DNA from: a bacterium | Lineage (GTDB): Bacteria; Desulfobacterota; Binatia; HRBIN30; CADEER01 | Length of the DNA: 64,000 nt | Reading direction: 5' to 3' | Assembly (NCBI GenBank): GCA_019637795.1 | Contig: JAHBUY010000005.1 | Span: 310,001 to 374,000, forward strand | Shown: positions 8,511 through 15,388 of the stretch, one piece after another | How positions within the stretch are numbered: position 1 is the first letter of the stretch | Layout of the letters: each line of letters opens with the position of its first letter | The notes under the pieces: generated by a model | The model's database searches: none | Told to the model about the DNA's origin: nothing | The model's input: only the letters and a program-made list of their open reading frames with translations | Made by a program: the position numbers and the translations under genes

Positions 8511-8717
8511 ATGAGCGCAGCGCGCAAGGTAACCCTCCAGCTTCCGGCGGACTTGCTCGAGAAGGCGCAACGATCGAGCGGCAAGAACCTCACGGCCACC
8601 ATCTGCGACGGCCTCAAGCTGGTGGCTGCCGGCCCGGCATTCGAGGGGCTCCGCAGGCTGCGGGGGAAAGTACGCTTCTCGATCGACCTGGACACCCTTC
8701 GGAAAGACCGACCATGA
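8511..8717 (+). CDS. Putative antitoxin (TA module 2)
   Basis: Small 68-residue protein beginning SAARKVTLQLPADLLEKAQRS, a strand-helix pattern as in ribbon-helix-helix antitoxins. Its Arg/Lys-rich tail (LRRLRGKVRFSIDLDTLRKDRP) would contact the toxin. The stop overlaps the toxin start (ATGA, 8714-8717). ATG 8511 was chosen because homology-like sequence begins there. A longer in-frame start at 8382 would include the palindrome and tandem repeats as coding DNA, which is less likely. Confidence 0.78.
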   Translation: MSAARKVTLQLPADLLEKAQRSSGKNLTATICDGLKLVAAGPAFEGLRRLRGKVRFSIDLDTLRKDRP

Positions 8718-9097
8718 TCGCCCTCGACTCGAGTGTGTTCGCCTTCCTCGCGGGCGCCACGGGACGCGATGCCGACCTCGTCGATCGATTGTTCGCCGCA
8801 TACCTGCCCCCCGTGGTACTGACCGAGATGCTGAGCGACCCGAAACTACCGAAACAGGTGGCGGAGCTCCTCGTGCAGATCCCACGGCTGGAGTTGCTGC
8901 CTGGATACTGGGAGCGGGCTGGGGCCCTGCGCGCCAAGGTGCTCGGCCAGAAGCGACGGGCACGACTCGCCGACACCTTGATCGCCCAGAGCTGCATCGA
9001 CCACGACGTCGGCCTGGTCACCAGGGATGCCGACTTCCGGCAGTTCGTGCGCGCCGGTGGTTTGCGGCTCGTCGGCGGCTCGCATCGCGTCGCGTAG
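8714..9097 (+). CDS. PIN-domain toxin (VapC-like, TA module 2)
   Basis: The 127-residue PIN protein begins MIALDSSVFAFLAG with the first acidic residue (Asp5). It continues with PVVLTEMLSDPKL (Glu) and ends with the third acidic cluster RLADTLIAQSCIDHDVGLVTRDADFRQF. It is translationally coupled to the antitoxin through an ATGA overlap. It is only distantly similar to the module 1 toxin, so the two modules are not a recent duplication. Predicted endoribonuclease. Confidence 0.87.
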   Translation: MIALDSSVFAFLAGATGRDADLVDRLFAAYLPPVVLTEMLSDPKLPKQVAELLVQIPRLELLPGYWERAGALRAKVLGQKRRARLADTLIAQSCIDHDVGLVTRDADFRQFVRAGGLRLVGGSHRVA

Positions 9098-9138
9098 GCT
9101 CGGCGGCCGCCACGCGCCCGGGCCCGGTGTCCACGCCG

Positions 9139-9329
9139 AGGTAGTGGATGCACTCAGCCCCGTGTTCCTGTTCATGGAACCGGATCAGATCACGCGCGCG
9201 GAAACCGCGATCACCGACCTGCTCGCCCATGTCCGAGAATTGATCGAGCGGCGCAGCCAGGCCCCCGCCGATGACCCGATGATGGCGCTGATTCGCGCCG
9301 GGCACGATGGCGATCGCCTCACTGACGCG
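9139..9329 (+). pseudogene. Cytochrome P450 internal fragment
   Basis: In frame from about 9139 the translation reads VVDALSPVFLFMEPDQITRA, ETAITDLLAHVRELIERRSQ and APADDPMMALIRAGHDGDRL, ending TDA. This matches the stretch before the I helix of bacterial P450s (ARAEAAIADLL..ELIARRR..PADDL..LI.AE.DGDRLSD). The heme-binding Cys loop, the I helix and the N-terminal half are missing. The frame breaks exactly where repeat copy B begins. A stop at 9357 closes the remaining frame. Confidence 0.68.
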
Positions 9330-9332
9330 GCG

Positions 9333-9398
9333 GCCCCGTGGGCAGAAATCGAGGACTGAGTCGATCGCGCACGGCTATCTTCGAGCCGCCGTCCGACG
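9333..9398 (+). repeat. Imperfect long repeat, copy B, left part (split by IS)
   Basis: Matches copy A from 7129 to 7188 (gaaatcgaggactgagtc, gatcgcgc, cgagccgccgtccgacg) and ends with the 8-bp target sequence gtccgacg at 9391-9398. The copy resumes at 10838 after the IS256-family element. Confidence 0.75.
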
Positions 9399-9443
9399 GG
9401 GAATGTCCCGGATCCTGTTGAACTGATTCTCTGAAAAAAGAGC

Positions 9444-9503
9444 GGCGGCTCCTTTCACCGTCCGGTAAGGACGGGGTCACCACAACCAAGAAAGGAAGCC
9501 GCC
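9444..9503 (+). promoter_or_regulatory. Hairpin sequestering the transposase ribosome-binding site
   Basis: GGCGGCTCCTTTC (9444-9456) pairs with GAAAGGAAGCCGCC (9490-9503), which contains the Shine-Dalgarno AAAGGAAG and ends right before the ATG. An inner stem CCGTCC/GGACGG forms in the loop (about 9458-9475). In read-through transcripts from outside the element this fold would hide the ribosome site and limit transposase synthesis. Confidence 0.65.
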
Positions 9504-10781
9504 ATGAAGAGAAGTCGCACAGGAGGATCCGCGGGGGAAGCCCGATCGACGGAGGCGCGTGCCATGGTGCAGGTGCCGCTGCCGCTGGTGACGGTGCTGG
9601 CCGACGCGAAGACCGCCTTCTTCGGACTGTGCCTGACGGCCGGGCAGCAGGTGTTCGAGGCGCTGATGGAGCAGGACCGCGAGCAGCTCTGCGGGCCGAA
9701 GCATCTGCCCAACCCCGCCCGCCGGGCGTACCGCAGCGGGAGCGCGCCGAGCGAGGTGGTGCTGGGCGGGCGGCGCATCGTGCTGCCGCGGCTGCGCGCC
9801 CGCAGCGTGGCGGGCGAGGAACTCGCGCTGCCGAGCTTCACCTACGCCAGTGCCCAGGATCCGCTCGACGCCCATACGCTGGAAGCGATCGCGGTCGGCG
9901 TCAGCACACGCCAGTATGCGCGCACGCTCGCCCCCCTGCCGGCCGAGCTGCCCGAGCGGGCCGTCTCCAAGAGCGCGGTGTCGCGCCGCTTCGTGGCGTT
10001 GACCACCGCGCAACTGACCACCTGGCTGGCCACGCCGCTGGACGGGCTCGACATCCGCATCGTCCTGATCGACGGGCTGCACTTCCGCGACCACGTGATC
10101 CTGCTGGCCGTCGGCGTTGATCCCCACGGCGGCAAGCACGTCTTGGCCCTGCGCGAGGGCACCACCGAGAACGCAGCGGTCTGCAAAGCGCTGCTCGCCG
10201 ATGTGCGCCAGCGCGGGCTGGATCTCGACCGCCCGACGCTGTTCATCATCGACGGCGGCACCGGGCTGCGGAAGGCGATCCGGGAGAGCTGCGGCGCGCT
10301 CGGCGTGGTCCAGCGCTGTCAGGTCCACAAGACCCGCAACGTCTTGGAGCATCTGCCCGAGTCCGAGCGCCCGCGCCTGCGCCGGGCGCTCGCCGAGGCC
10401 TACGCGCTGCCCGACGCCGCCCTGGCCAAGCGGCGCCTCACCCAGCTCGCCGCCGGCCTCGAGCGAGCGCACCCCGGCGCGGCCGCCTCGTTGCGCGAAG
10501 GACTGGATGAGACGCTCACGCTGCCGGGCCTGGGCGTCAGCGGCGCGCTCTACCGCACGCTGCGCAGCGCCAATGCGATCGAGAACCTCAACGGCCTGGT
10601 CGGCCGCTTCATCCGCAACGTGCGCCGCTGGCGCGACGGCCACATGCTCGTTCGCTGGATCGCCGCCGGGCTGCACGAGGCGCGTCGCAGCTTCCGCCGC
10701 ATCCGCGGCCACGCCGATCTCCCCGCCCTCATCCGGGCGCTCGATCGCTCGGCCCTCGACACCCGAAAGGAGGTCGCGTAG
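9504..10781 (+). CDS. IS256-family (mutator-type) transposase
   Basis: DDE transposase of 425 residues that mobilises the surrounding element. Catalytic residues are visible as Asp in IVLIDGLHF, Asp in LFIIDGGTGLRKAI and Glu in RSANAIENLNGLVGRF. The mutator signature is present in QRCQVHKTRNVLEHLP. An N-terminal DNA-binding region covers about residues 1-150. The frame is intact with no internal stops, so the element may still be active. ATG 9504 follows AAAGGAAG, which is buried in a leader hairpin. Confidence 0.95.
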   Translation: MKRSRTGGSAGEARSTEARAMVQVPLPLVTVLADAKTAFFGLCLTAGQQVFEALMEQDREQLCGPKHLPNPARRAYRSGSAPSEVVLGGRRIVLPRLRARSVAGEELALPSFTYASAQDPLDAHTLEAIAVGVSTRQYARTLAPLPAELPERAVSKSAVSRRFVALTTAQLTTWLATPLDGLDIRIVLIDGLHFRDHVILLAVGVDPHGGKHVLALREGTTENAAVCKALLADVRQRGLDLDRPTLFIIDGGTGLRKAIRESCGALGVVQRCQVHKTRNVLEHLPESERPRLRRALAEAYALPDAALAKRRLTQLAAGLERAHPGAAASLREGLDETLTLPGLGVSGALYRTLRSANAIENLNGLVGRFIRNVRRWRDGHMLVRWIAAGLHEARRSFRRIRGHADLPALIRALDRSALDTRKEVA

Positions 10782-10837
10782 ACGCCCATCGCTGGAGCCG
10801 CCGCTCAGGGCCTTTCAACAGGGAGCGGGACATCCCC

Positions 10838-11010
10838 GTCCGACGCCTGAGTCAGCAAGCGGCTGGAAGAGAAGACGGAGTGAGCGCCCTGCCGTCGCGC
10901 CGGATCACAAGGCCCGATCGTCCCGGAGCCGCTCCAGCCGGACGTCGGGCGCCCCGATCACCGAGCCCGCTCCAGCCTGGACGCCTCGGCCCTCCTCAGA
11001 GCCGGATCCC
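10838..11010 (+). repeat. Imperfect long repeat, copy B, right part
   Basis: Continues copy B after the insertion: cgacgcctgagtcagc, ggaagagaagacggagtg, cgtcgcgccggatca, cccgatcgtcccggagcc, gggcgccccgatcaccgagc and ctccagcctggacgcc, each with a near-match in copy A at 7182-7350. It ends about 45 bp before the 3' end of ssrA. Confidence 0.72.
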
Positions 11011-11055
11011 GAGGAGGAACCCGCTCCGGAGTCCGGTTCGAATGTATTGCGAAAG

Positions 11056-11404
11056 TGGAGGCGGGGGGAATTGAACCCCCGTCCGGAAGTGATTCACGTC
11101 AGCGTCTACGTGCGTAGCCTGGTGGTTTGATCTCGCCGTCTTGGCTCCCACCGGCAGGATCCGCGACGGCCAGCTCGTGAGTTTTCGTCCCCGGCCTACG
11201 AGCGTTGGCTGGAGCTTATCCCGAATTTATGACGTCTGGGTCCGGCCCTACGGGCGCGTGCCGGTCAGACGCTGGCGACCGTTAGGCAGCCAGAGCGAAC
11301 GAATCGTCTGCGTTTAGTTTTCGCAGCCTGGGTTTTGGCGGGCCCCAAGTACCCGTTGCACGCAACTGCCGCTTCACGACCTCCGTCGAACCCAGATCGC
11401 CCCC
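11056..11404 (-). ncRNA. ssrA: Transfer-messenger RNA (tmRNA)
   Basis: Rescues stalled ribosomes and tags truncated proteins for proteolysis. The 5' end GGGGGCGATCTGGGTTCGAC (from 11404) and the 3' end TTCAATTCCCCCCGCCTCCA (to 11056) form the 7-bp tRNA-like acceptor stem plus the T arm. CCA is not encoded. The tag frame reads GCA GAC GAT TCG TTC GCT CTG GCT GCC TAA, giving ADDSFALAA with the C-terminal ALAA protease signal. The upstream AAAACUAAAC resembles the region before the E. coli resume codon. It is a one-piece tmRNA. Its 3' end faces the accessory patch at 7.1-11.0 kb, consistent with tmRNA genes being common integration targets. Confidence 0.95.
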
Positions 11405-11502
11405 TCAAGTAGGAACGTCGGACGCCAACGTAACCTCGCCAACCCACAGGGGCAAGCGGGCTCGCAAAGGTCCCGGGCGGCGCGCCCGAACAGCCCGTCA
11501 GC

Positions 11503-11739
11503 TCAGTGGAGCTCGCCGATGAGCGATGTCCGCATGTCGGTCATGAACGTGCTCATGGACTGGAGCGCGGCGGTCGGCCAGGGGCCGTCCTGGGCGAGGA
11601 CGGAGAGCGCCATGATCAGCGCGCACTTGAGGACCTCCTCGGCGTCGTTGTGGCCGATGGCGCCCTCGAGAACGGTGCCGTGCACCTCTACCTCGAAATT
11701 GAAGCGTCCAGACTCGTCGGAAATGCAGCGGCGGCTCAT
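11503..11739 (-). CDS. Small protein of unknown function, paralogue of the gene at 11955
   Basis: The 78-residue acidic protein is not recognised. It aligns without gaps to the divergently encoded 79-residue protein at 11955, with 29 identical positions over 78. Shared features are FxxExEVxGxVL near residues 13-24, AxEE/DExL at 33-37, LAQxxPWP at 48-55 and MxxMRxxL at 66-73. The second half is helical and amphipathic, and no signal peptide is seen. ATG 11739 is preceded by GGGGGAG. A 16-residue longer frame to 11787 overlaps the shared control region and is not chosen. The conserved pattern in a divergent pair argues for a real gene. Confidence 0.7.
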   Translation of the reverse strand: MSRRCISDESGRFNFEVEVHGTVLEGAIGHNDAEEVLKCALIMALSVLAQDGPWPTAALQSMSTFMTDMRTSLIGELH

Positions 11740-11790
11740 GTGGTCTCCCCCAGCCCCGGGAATTGATGCGTAAGGGGTCGTTACCACGGT

Positions 11791-11843
11791 GGAATTTTTC
11801 CGGTTAGATGGGATTTTCCCTACGCGCCGTTAGGGTTTTCCCT
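11791..11843. promoter_or_regulatory. Three palindromic boxes in the divergent control region
   Basis: GGAATTTTTCC (11791-11801), GGGATTTTCCC (11810-11820) and AGGGTTTTCCCT (11832-11843) are each near-perfect dyads with centres about 19 and 22 bp apart, roughly two helical turns. They lie in an A/T-rich island between the two paralogous small genes, where promoters for both must be. A shared regulator binding side by side is plausible; no binder is identified. Confidence 0.5.
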
Positions 11844-11954
11844 AGGACCCCAACGCGGATTGTCGCGCCTGTTGGCACCCGCGCGTCGGATGTTGGCCGT
11901 CTTCCAACCCATCTCAGATGGGACCACAGCGGCCCGTCGAGGAATGGAGGAGGC

Positions 11955-12194
11955 ATGCCCACACACCTGATCGCCGACAGCGTCGGACTCTTCACCTGCG
12001 AGATCGAGGTCTCTGGACCAGTCCTCACCGAGGCGCTGGAGCTCGACGGCGCCGACGAGATGCTGCACTCCGGGTTGACCGTGGTGCTGGCGGCGCTGGC
12101 GCAGGGACCGCCATGGCCGGAGCGGGTGCTCGACGCCTTCGCCGAGCTGATGGTGGCGATGCGCGACCACCTGGTCTCGGAGGGCCTGTCCTGA
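11955..12194 (+). CDS. Small protein of unknown function, paralogue of the gene at 11739
   Basis: 79 residues, acidic, no recognised domain. Predicted beta strands (LFTCEIEVSGPVL) precede a helical half (DEMLHSGLTVVLAALAQ and ERVLDAFAELMVAMRDHLVS) separated by the conserved PPWP turn. About 37 % identical to its divergent neighbour with no gaps, so the pair arose by inverted duplication or works as two subunits. ATG 11955 has a strong GGAGGAGG ribosome site 1-2 bases further than usual. An upstream start at 11808 would translate the palindromic boxes and is unlikely. Confidence 0.72.
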   Translation: MPTHLIADSVGLFTCEIEVSGPVLTEALELDGADEMLHSGLTVVLAALAQGPPWPERVLDAFAELMVAMRDHLVSEGLS

Positions 12195-12199
12195 CGGTC

Positions 12200-12266
12200 G
12201 AGCCCCGCCGGCGCTCCGGTGACCCACCCTCCCCCCTGGGGGTGCCGCACGGGGCAGGCGGGGCTC
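12200..12266. terminator. Hairpin between convergent genes, possible bidirectional terminator
   Basis: Perfect 10-bp arms GAGCCCCGCC (12200-12209) and GGCGGGGCTC (12257-12266) flank an inner stem built from ccccc/ggggg. It lies between the plus-strand small gene (ends 12194) and the minus-strand porin gene (ends 12350). There is no T-run, as is common in very high-GC genomes, so its function is uncertain. Confidence 0.45.
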
Positions 12267-12318
12267 CCGCCCGGCGCGGCGGCGAGACGGCCGCTGGCCC
12301 CGGGGGAGGAAGCCGGCC

Positions 12319-12352
12319 GACGTGTGCCGCTATCAGACGTGTGCCGCTATCA
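12319..12352. repeat. Tandem 17-bp duplication at the porin stop codon
   Basis: gacgtgtgccgctatca occurs twice back to back (12319-12335 and 12336-12352). The second copy contains the stop codon of the minus-strand porin gene, so the duplication left the protein length unchanged. Confidence 0.85.
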
Positions 12353-13726
12353 GATGTTGATCGCGATCTGCGCCCCCAGCACCAGGGCGTTGGGGATGTC
12401 GCCGGTGCCGCCGGGTTCGATGACGTACTGGATGTCGGGCTGGAGCTGCAGCCACGGGGTGAGCTGGAGGATGTAGGACAGCTCGAGCACCATCTCGAAG
12501 TGTTGCAACGGCTCGCCGGCAGCGCGCTGCCCCTGGCGCAGGACGTTGGAGAACTCGCCGTACAGGAGGCCGAAGAGGACGTCGTCGTACGGCCGCGATG
12601 GAAGCGGGCCCCGGACGACGACGCCGGAATTGAAGAAGAACGGAAACGTGCTGACGTCGGCGTTCGGCGCGCCGACGAGCGACACGAACGGCAGCACGCC
12701 GCGCGGGTCCGGGGCGTCGGCGAAGCGCCACACCATCTGGTCGATGGCGCCGTAAATGCCGCCGTTGCCGTACTCGGTGTCCGACGGCAGGGTCGAACCC
12801 GCCGGCGCGTCGAGGCGACGGAATCGGCCGGTGTGGTAGAACCCGCCGATGGTGAGGTGACCGGGCAGCGCCTCTCGCACGTCGCCCAGGTGATCGTGGT
12901 AGCTCACTTCGGCCAGCACCATGACGCCGTCCGAGAAGTTGACCGCGAAGTTGCCGCCGTGCGCGGCGTTGGTGTCGAGGTCGTCGTTGTAGACGCCGAC
13001 CTGCATCGTCAGGTGCTCGATCGGCCGGCCGCGGATGCGGACGCCGATGGTCGCGTCCGGATACTCGGTGAACGGCACGTTGAAGACCAGCGAGCCCGGG
13101 TTCCCGTCGATGCCGCTGGTCACGTACTGCCAGTAGAGCGGCGAGGTGGCGAAGTCGTCGCCCATCGACAGGTGGCCGGCCCGAATGCCCAGGCGGTCGT
13201 TGAAGAGCTGCTGCTCCCAGGCCACGGTGACGACCTGGGTGTACGGCCCGCAGCAGACCTGGGCGACGTTGAACACGTTGTGGATGTCCTCGTCCGAGAG
13301 GCTCTTGCCGGTGCGCTGCGACACCGCGAGGTGGAAGTGCGCCCCCGGGATGTGCACCAGCCGGTCGAGGTCGAAGAGGAAGTCGAGCCCGATGTTGTGG
13401 AAGTAGCGCACCTTGCGATCGACGCCGCCGGTCGCGTTGCCGAGGATGTCGGCGGTGTAGGTGAGCGCGACCTGCAGGCCGAGGTCGCTCAGCCGCTGCC
13501 GCCAGCCGAACCAGTTGCCGGTCAGATACTGCCCGGCCCACCAGCGCTCGATGTCCGTCTCGCCTTCCTGGATCAGGTCGGAGACGCGATCGAAGCTGCG
13601 CATCGCGGCCGGGAGCGTCGGCGGCATCGGTGTCGGCGCCGGCACCGCCGCCCCGACGTCATCGCCCCGCGCCGCGCCGAACGCGAGGAGAATCCCGCAC
13701 AGCGCCGTCGATGCTGCCCGCGCCAC
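12350..13726 (-). CDS. OprB-family carbohydrate-selective outer-membrane porin
   Basis: Beta-barrel porin for sugar uptake across the outer membrane. After a Sec signal (VARAASTALCGILLAFGAARG) and a Pro-rich linker, the OprB domain starts at YLTGNWFGWRQRLSDLGLQV. It continues through RYFHNIGLDFLFDLDRL, QLFNDRLGIRAGHLSMGDDF and LYGEFSNVL to the last strands LQLQPDIQYVIEPGGTGDIP and NALVLGAQIAINI. The terminal residue is Ile rather than the usual aromatic. I chose GTG 13726 because it opens the signal peptide. An ATG at 13852 would add 42 Arg-rich residues. Substrate unknown. Confidence 0.85.
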   Translation of the reverse strand: MARAASTALCGILLAFGAARGDDVGAAVPAPTPMPPTLPAAMRSFDRVSDLIQEGETDIERWWAGQYLTGNWFGWRQRLSDLGLQVALTYTADILGNATGGVDRKVRYFHNIGLDFLFDLDRLVHIPGAHFHLAVSQRTGKSLSDEDIHNVFNVAQVCCGPYTQVVTVAWEQQLFNDRLGIRAGHLSMGDDFATSPLYWQYVTSGIDGNPGSLVFNVPFTEYPDATIGVRIRGRPIEHLTMQVGVYNDDLDTNAAHGGNFAVNFSDGVMVLAEVSYHDHLGDVREALPGHLTIGGFYHTGRFRRLDAPAGSTLPSDTEYGNGGIYGAIDQMVWRFADAPDPRGVLPFVSLVGAPNADVSTFPFFFNSGVVVRGPLPSRPYDDVLFGLLYGEFSNVLRQGQRAAGEPLQHFEMVLELSYILQLTPWLQLQPDIQYVIEPGGTGDIPNALVLGAQIAINI

Positions 13727-13898
13727 CCCGCCTGGCCTTCCACCGCCCAAGCCCGCCCTCCAACGCGCGCGCAGCGTACTGCGACGCACCGGCAAACACC
13801 ACCGCGATTCACCGGGCGCGGGGACGGCCTGACGCAAGCCGCGGTAGGACATGACGGCGTCTCGCCACCCCGCGCCGGGCCGGAGCGCGCGGCACGGG

Positions 13899-13915
13899 AG
13901 CGATGCCGCGGGCGG
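13899..13915. repeat. Target-site duplication of the IS1202-like element, left copy
   Basis: agcgatgccgcgggcgg, 17 bp, identical to 15337-15353 on the other side of the element. The following T is also shared, so 18 bp is possible. Confidence 0.85.
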
Positions 13916-15336
13916 TGTTGAAGCTCAGTGATTTTGTCCGCCTAACTGCTCAGTGAAAATGTCCGCCCCTCCGCGGCAAAGAAGGAGGGATGGAGAGGAT
14001 GAGCAAGCGGCAATGGAAGCGGCTGGACGCCGTGGAGCGGATCGAGCGAGGGGCGCTGACGGTGGGAGAAGCGGCGGAGGTGCTGGGACTGTCGAAGCGG
14101 CAGGTGCGACGGCTGCGGCGGGCGGTGGGGCGGCGTGGGGCGAAAGGAGTGCAGCACGGGAACACGGGGCGGGCGCCGAAGCACCGCTTGGGGGAAGCGG
14201 TGCGGGAGCAGATCCTGGAGCTGCGGCGCAAGAAGTACGACGGGTTCAACGACCAGCACTTCACCGAGAAGCTGGGGGACGTGGAAGGGGTCAAGGTCTC
14301 TCGGGCCAGCGTGCAGCGGCTGCTGCGCGCGGCGGGCATCGGGCCGCCGCGCCGGCGGCGCGCCCCGAAACACCGCCGGCGCAGAGACCGCAAACCGCAG
14401 GCGGGGTTGATGATCCTCTGGGACGGCAGCCGACACGAGTGGCTCGAGGGGCGCGGGCCGATGCTGTGCCTGATGGGAGCGATCGATGACGCGACCGGCG
14501 AGCTGCTGCCTGGGGCGTCGTTCGTGGAGCAGGAGTGCGCGGCAGGGTACCTGCGGGTGCTGCGAGCGATCGCGGAGGCGAAAGGACTTCCGTACAGCGC
14601 CTACATGGATCGGCACGGGAGCCTGAAGCGCAACGACGCGCACTGGACGCTGGAAGAGGAGTTACGCGGGGTCCAAGACCCGACGCAGGTGGGCCGGGCG
14701 CTCGCGGCCTTGGAGATTGAGGTGATCTACGCGCTGTCGCCGCAGGCGAAGGGCCGAGTGGAGCGGCTGTGGGGCACGCTGCAGGATCGGTTGGTCTCCG
14801 AGCTCCGGTTGGTGGGGGCCACGACCGTGGAGGAGGCCAATGCCGTGCTGGAGGCCTTTCGGGCGGAGCACAACCAGCGGTTTGCCATTCCCCCGGCCGA
14901 GGCCACCCCGGCGTGGCGGCCGGTGCGACGGGGGACCGATCTGAGCCGGATCTGCAGCTTCCAGTACGAGGCGACCGTGCTGAACGACAACACCGTGCGG
15001 ATCGGCGGCCTGGTCCTCGACATCCCGCCCGGCCCGCGCAAGCGCAGCTATGCGGGGACGCGCGTCGAGGTGCGCCAGCTCCTCGACGGCAGCTGGCGCG
15101 TCTACGGCGGCGACACGGTGATCGCCACGGCCGCCGCCACCTCGCCCGGCGCCCTCCGCACGCTCAAGCGCCGGCGGCGGCGGCCGCCGAGCGCCGCCTC
15201 GGTGGGGAAAACTCCAGTCGCCCTGCGGGCTCCTTCCGTTTCCCCCACCGACATGATCCCGTCACCACCACGATGAACCCCGGGGGGACGGAATCACTGA
15301 GCAGTTGAGGGCGGACAGAATCACTGAGCAGCGACA
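13916..15336 (+). mobile_element. IS1202/ISNCY-like insertion sequence with 17-bp target duplication
   Basis: The 1421-bp element starts TGTTGAAGCTCAGTGATTTT, and the complement of its right end starts TGTCGCTGCTCAGTGATTCT. Each end carries two tandem copies of the GCTCAGTGA-x-x-x-x-GTCCGCC block (13923 and 13948 on the left, 15310 and about 15285 on the right), probably transposase binding sites. One transposase gene fills the element. The right end lies 52 bp before the CtaG-fusion ATG, so the insertion probably displaced that gene's original upstream region. Confidence 0.88.
13990..15276 (+). CDS. IS1202/ISNCY-like transposase (DDE)
   Basis: The 428-residue protein has an N-terminal helix-turn-helix (GALTVGEAAEVLGLSKRQVR, residues about 21-40), then an RNase H-like catalytic core. 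The core has Asp in LMILWDGSRHEWLEG, Asp in YSAYMDRHGSLKRND and Glu in QAKGRVERLWGTLQDRLV. The DGSxHxWLEGRGP wording is typical of ISNCY (ISDol1/IS1202-type) transposases. The frame is intact. Within it the last 40 residues are Arg/Pro/Ser-rich and probably unstructured. An alternative ATG at 13999 would remove three residues. Confidence 0.92.
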   Translation: MERMSKRQWKRLDAVERIERGALTVGEAAEVLGLSKRQVRRLRRAVGRRGAKGVQHGNTGRAPKHRLGEAVREQILELRRKKYDGFNDQHFTEKLGDVEGVKVSRASVQRLLRAAGIGPPRRRRAPKHRRRRDRKPQAGLMILWDGSRHEWLEGRGPMLCLMGAIDDATGELLPGASFVEQECAAGYLRVLRAIAEAKGLPYSAYMDRHGSLKRNDAHWTLEEELRGVQDPTQVGRALAALEIEVIYALSPQAKGRVERLWGTLQDRLVSELRLVGATTVEEANAVLEAFRAEHNQRFAIPPAEATPAWRPVRRGTDLSRICSFQYEATVLNDNTVRIGGLVLDIPPGPRKRSYAGTRVEVRQLLDGSWRVYGGDTVIATAAATSPGALRTLKRRRRRPPSAASVGKTPVALRAPSVSPTDMIPSPPR

Positions 15337-15353
15337 AGCGATGCCGCGGGCGG
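15337..15353. repeat. Target-site duplication of the IS1202-like element, right copy
   Basis: agcgatgccgcgggcgg, identical to 13899-13915. Joining the flanks restores an uninterrupted stretch leading into the CtaG-fusion gene. Confidence 0.85.
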
Positions 15354-15388
15354 TTGACAGGCCGGCCGGCGCAGTCGAGGTGGAGCCA

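Larger units (their letters stand above)
9399..10837 (+). mobile_element. IS256-family insertion sequence, complete, with 8-bp target duplication
   Basis: The 1439-bp element is bounded by gtccgacg at 9391-9398 and 10838-10845. Its left end reads GGGAATGTCCCGGATCCTGT and the complement of its right end reads GGGGATGTCCCGCTCCCTGT, imperfect terminal inverted repeats. It carries a single transposase gene. The uninterrupted target is preserved in repeat copy A at 7177-7190, which confirms the boundaries. Two shared C residues leave the target duplication at 8 to 10 bp. The family usually makes 8-9 bp. Confidence 0.92.

Noticed and set aside
11056..11100. T-loop-like sequence read as a separate tRNA
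   Set aside because: It pairs with the 5' end at 11404 as the acceptor and T arm of tmRNA. There is no anticodon arm.
11265..11447. 60-residue minus-strand frame inside ssrA
   Set aside because: It is the wrong reading frame of the tmRNA. The real tag frame is ADDSFALAA followed by TAA.
11810..11820. GGGATTTTCCC as an NF-kB-type site
   Set aside because: The resemblance to the eukaryotic motif is coincidental. It is reported only as one of three bacterial operator-like palindromes.
15354..15359. Perfect TTGACA upstream of the CtaG-fusion gene as a -35 box
   Set aside because: No acceptable -10 hexamer lies 16-18 bp downstream, and the motif is part of the flanking sequence present before the IS insertion.
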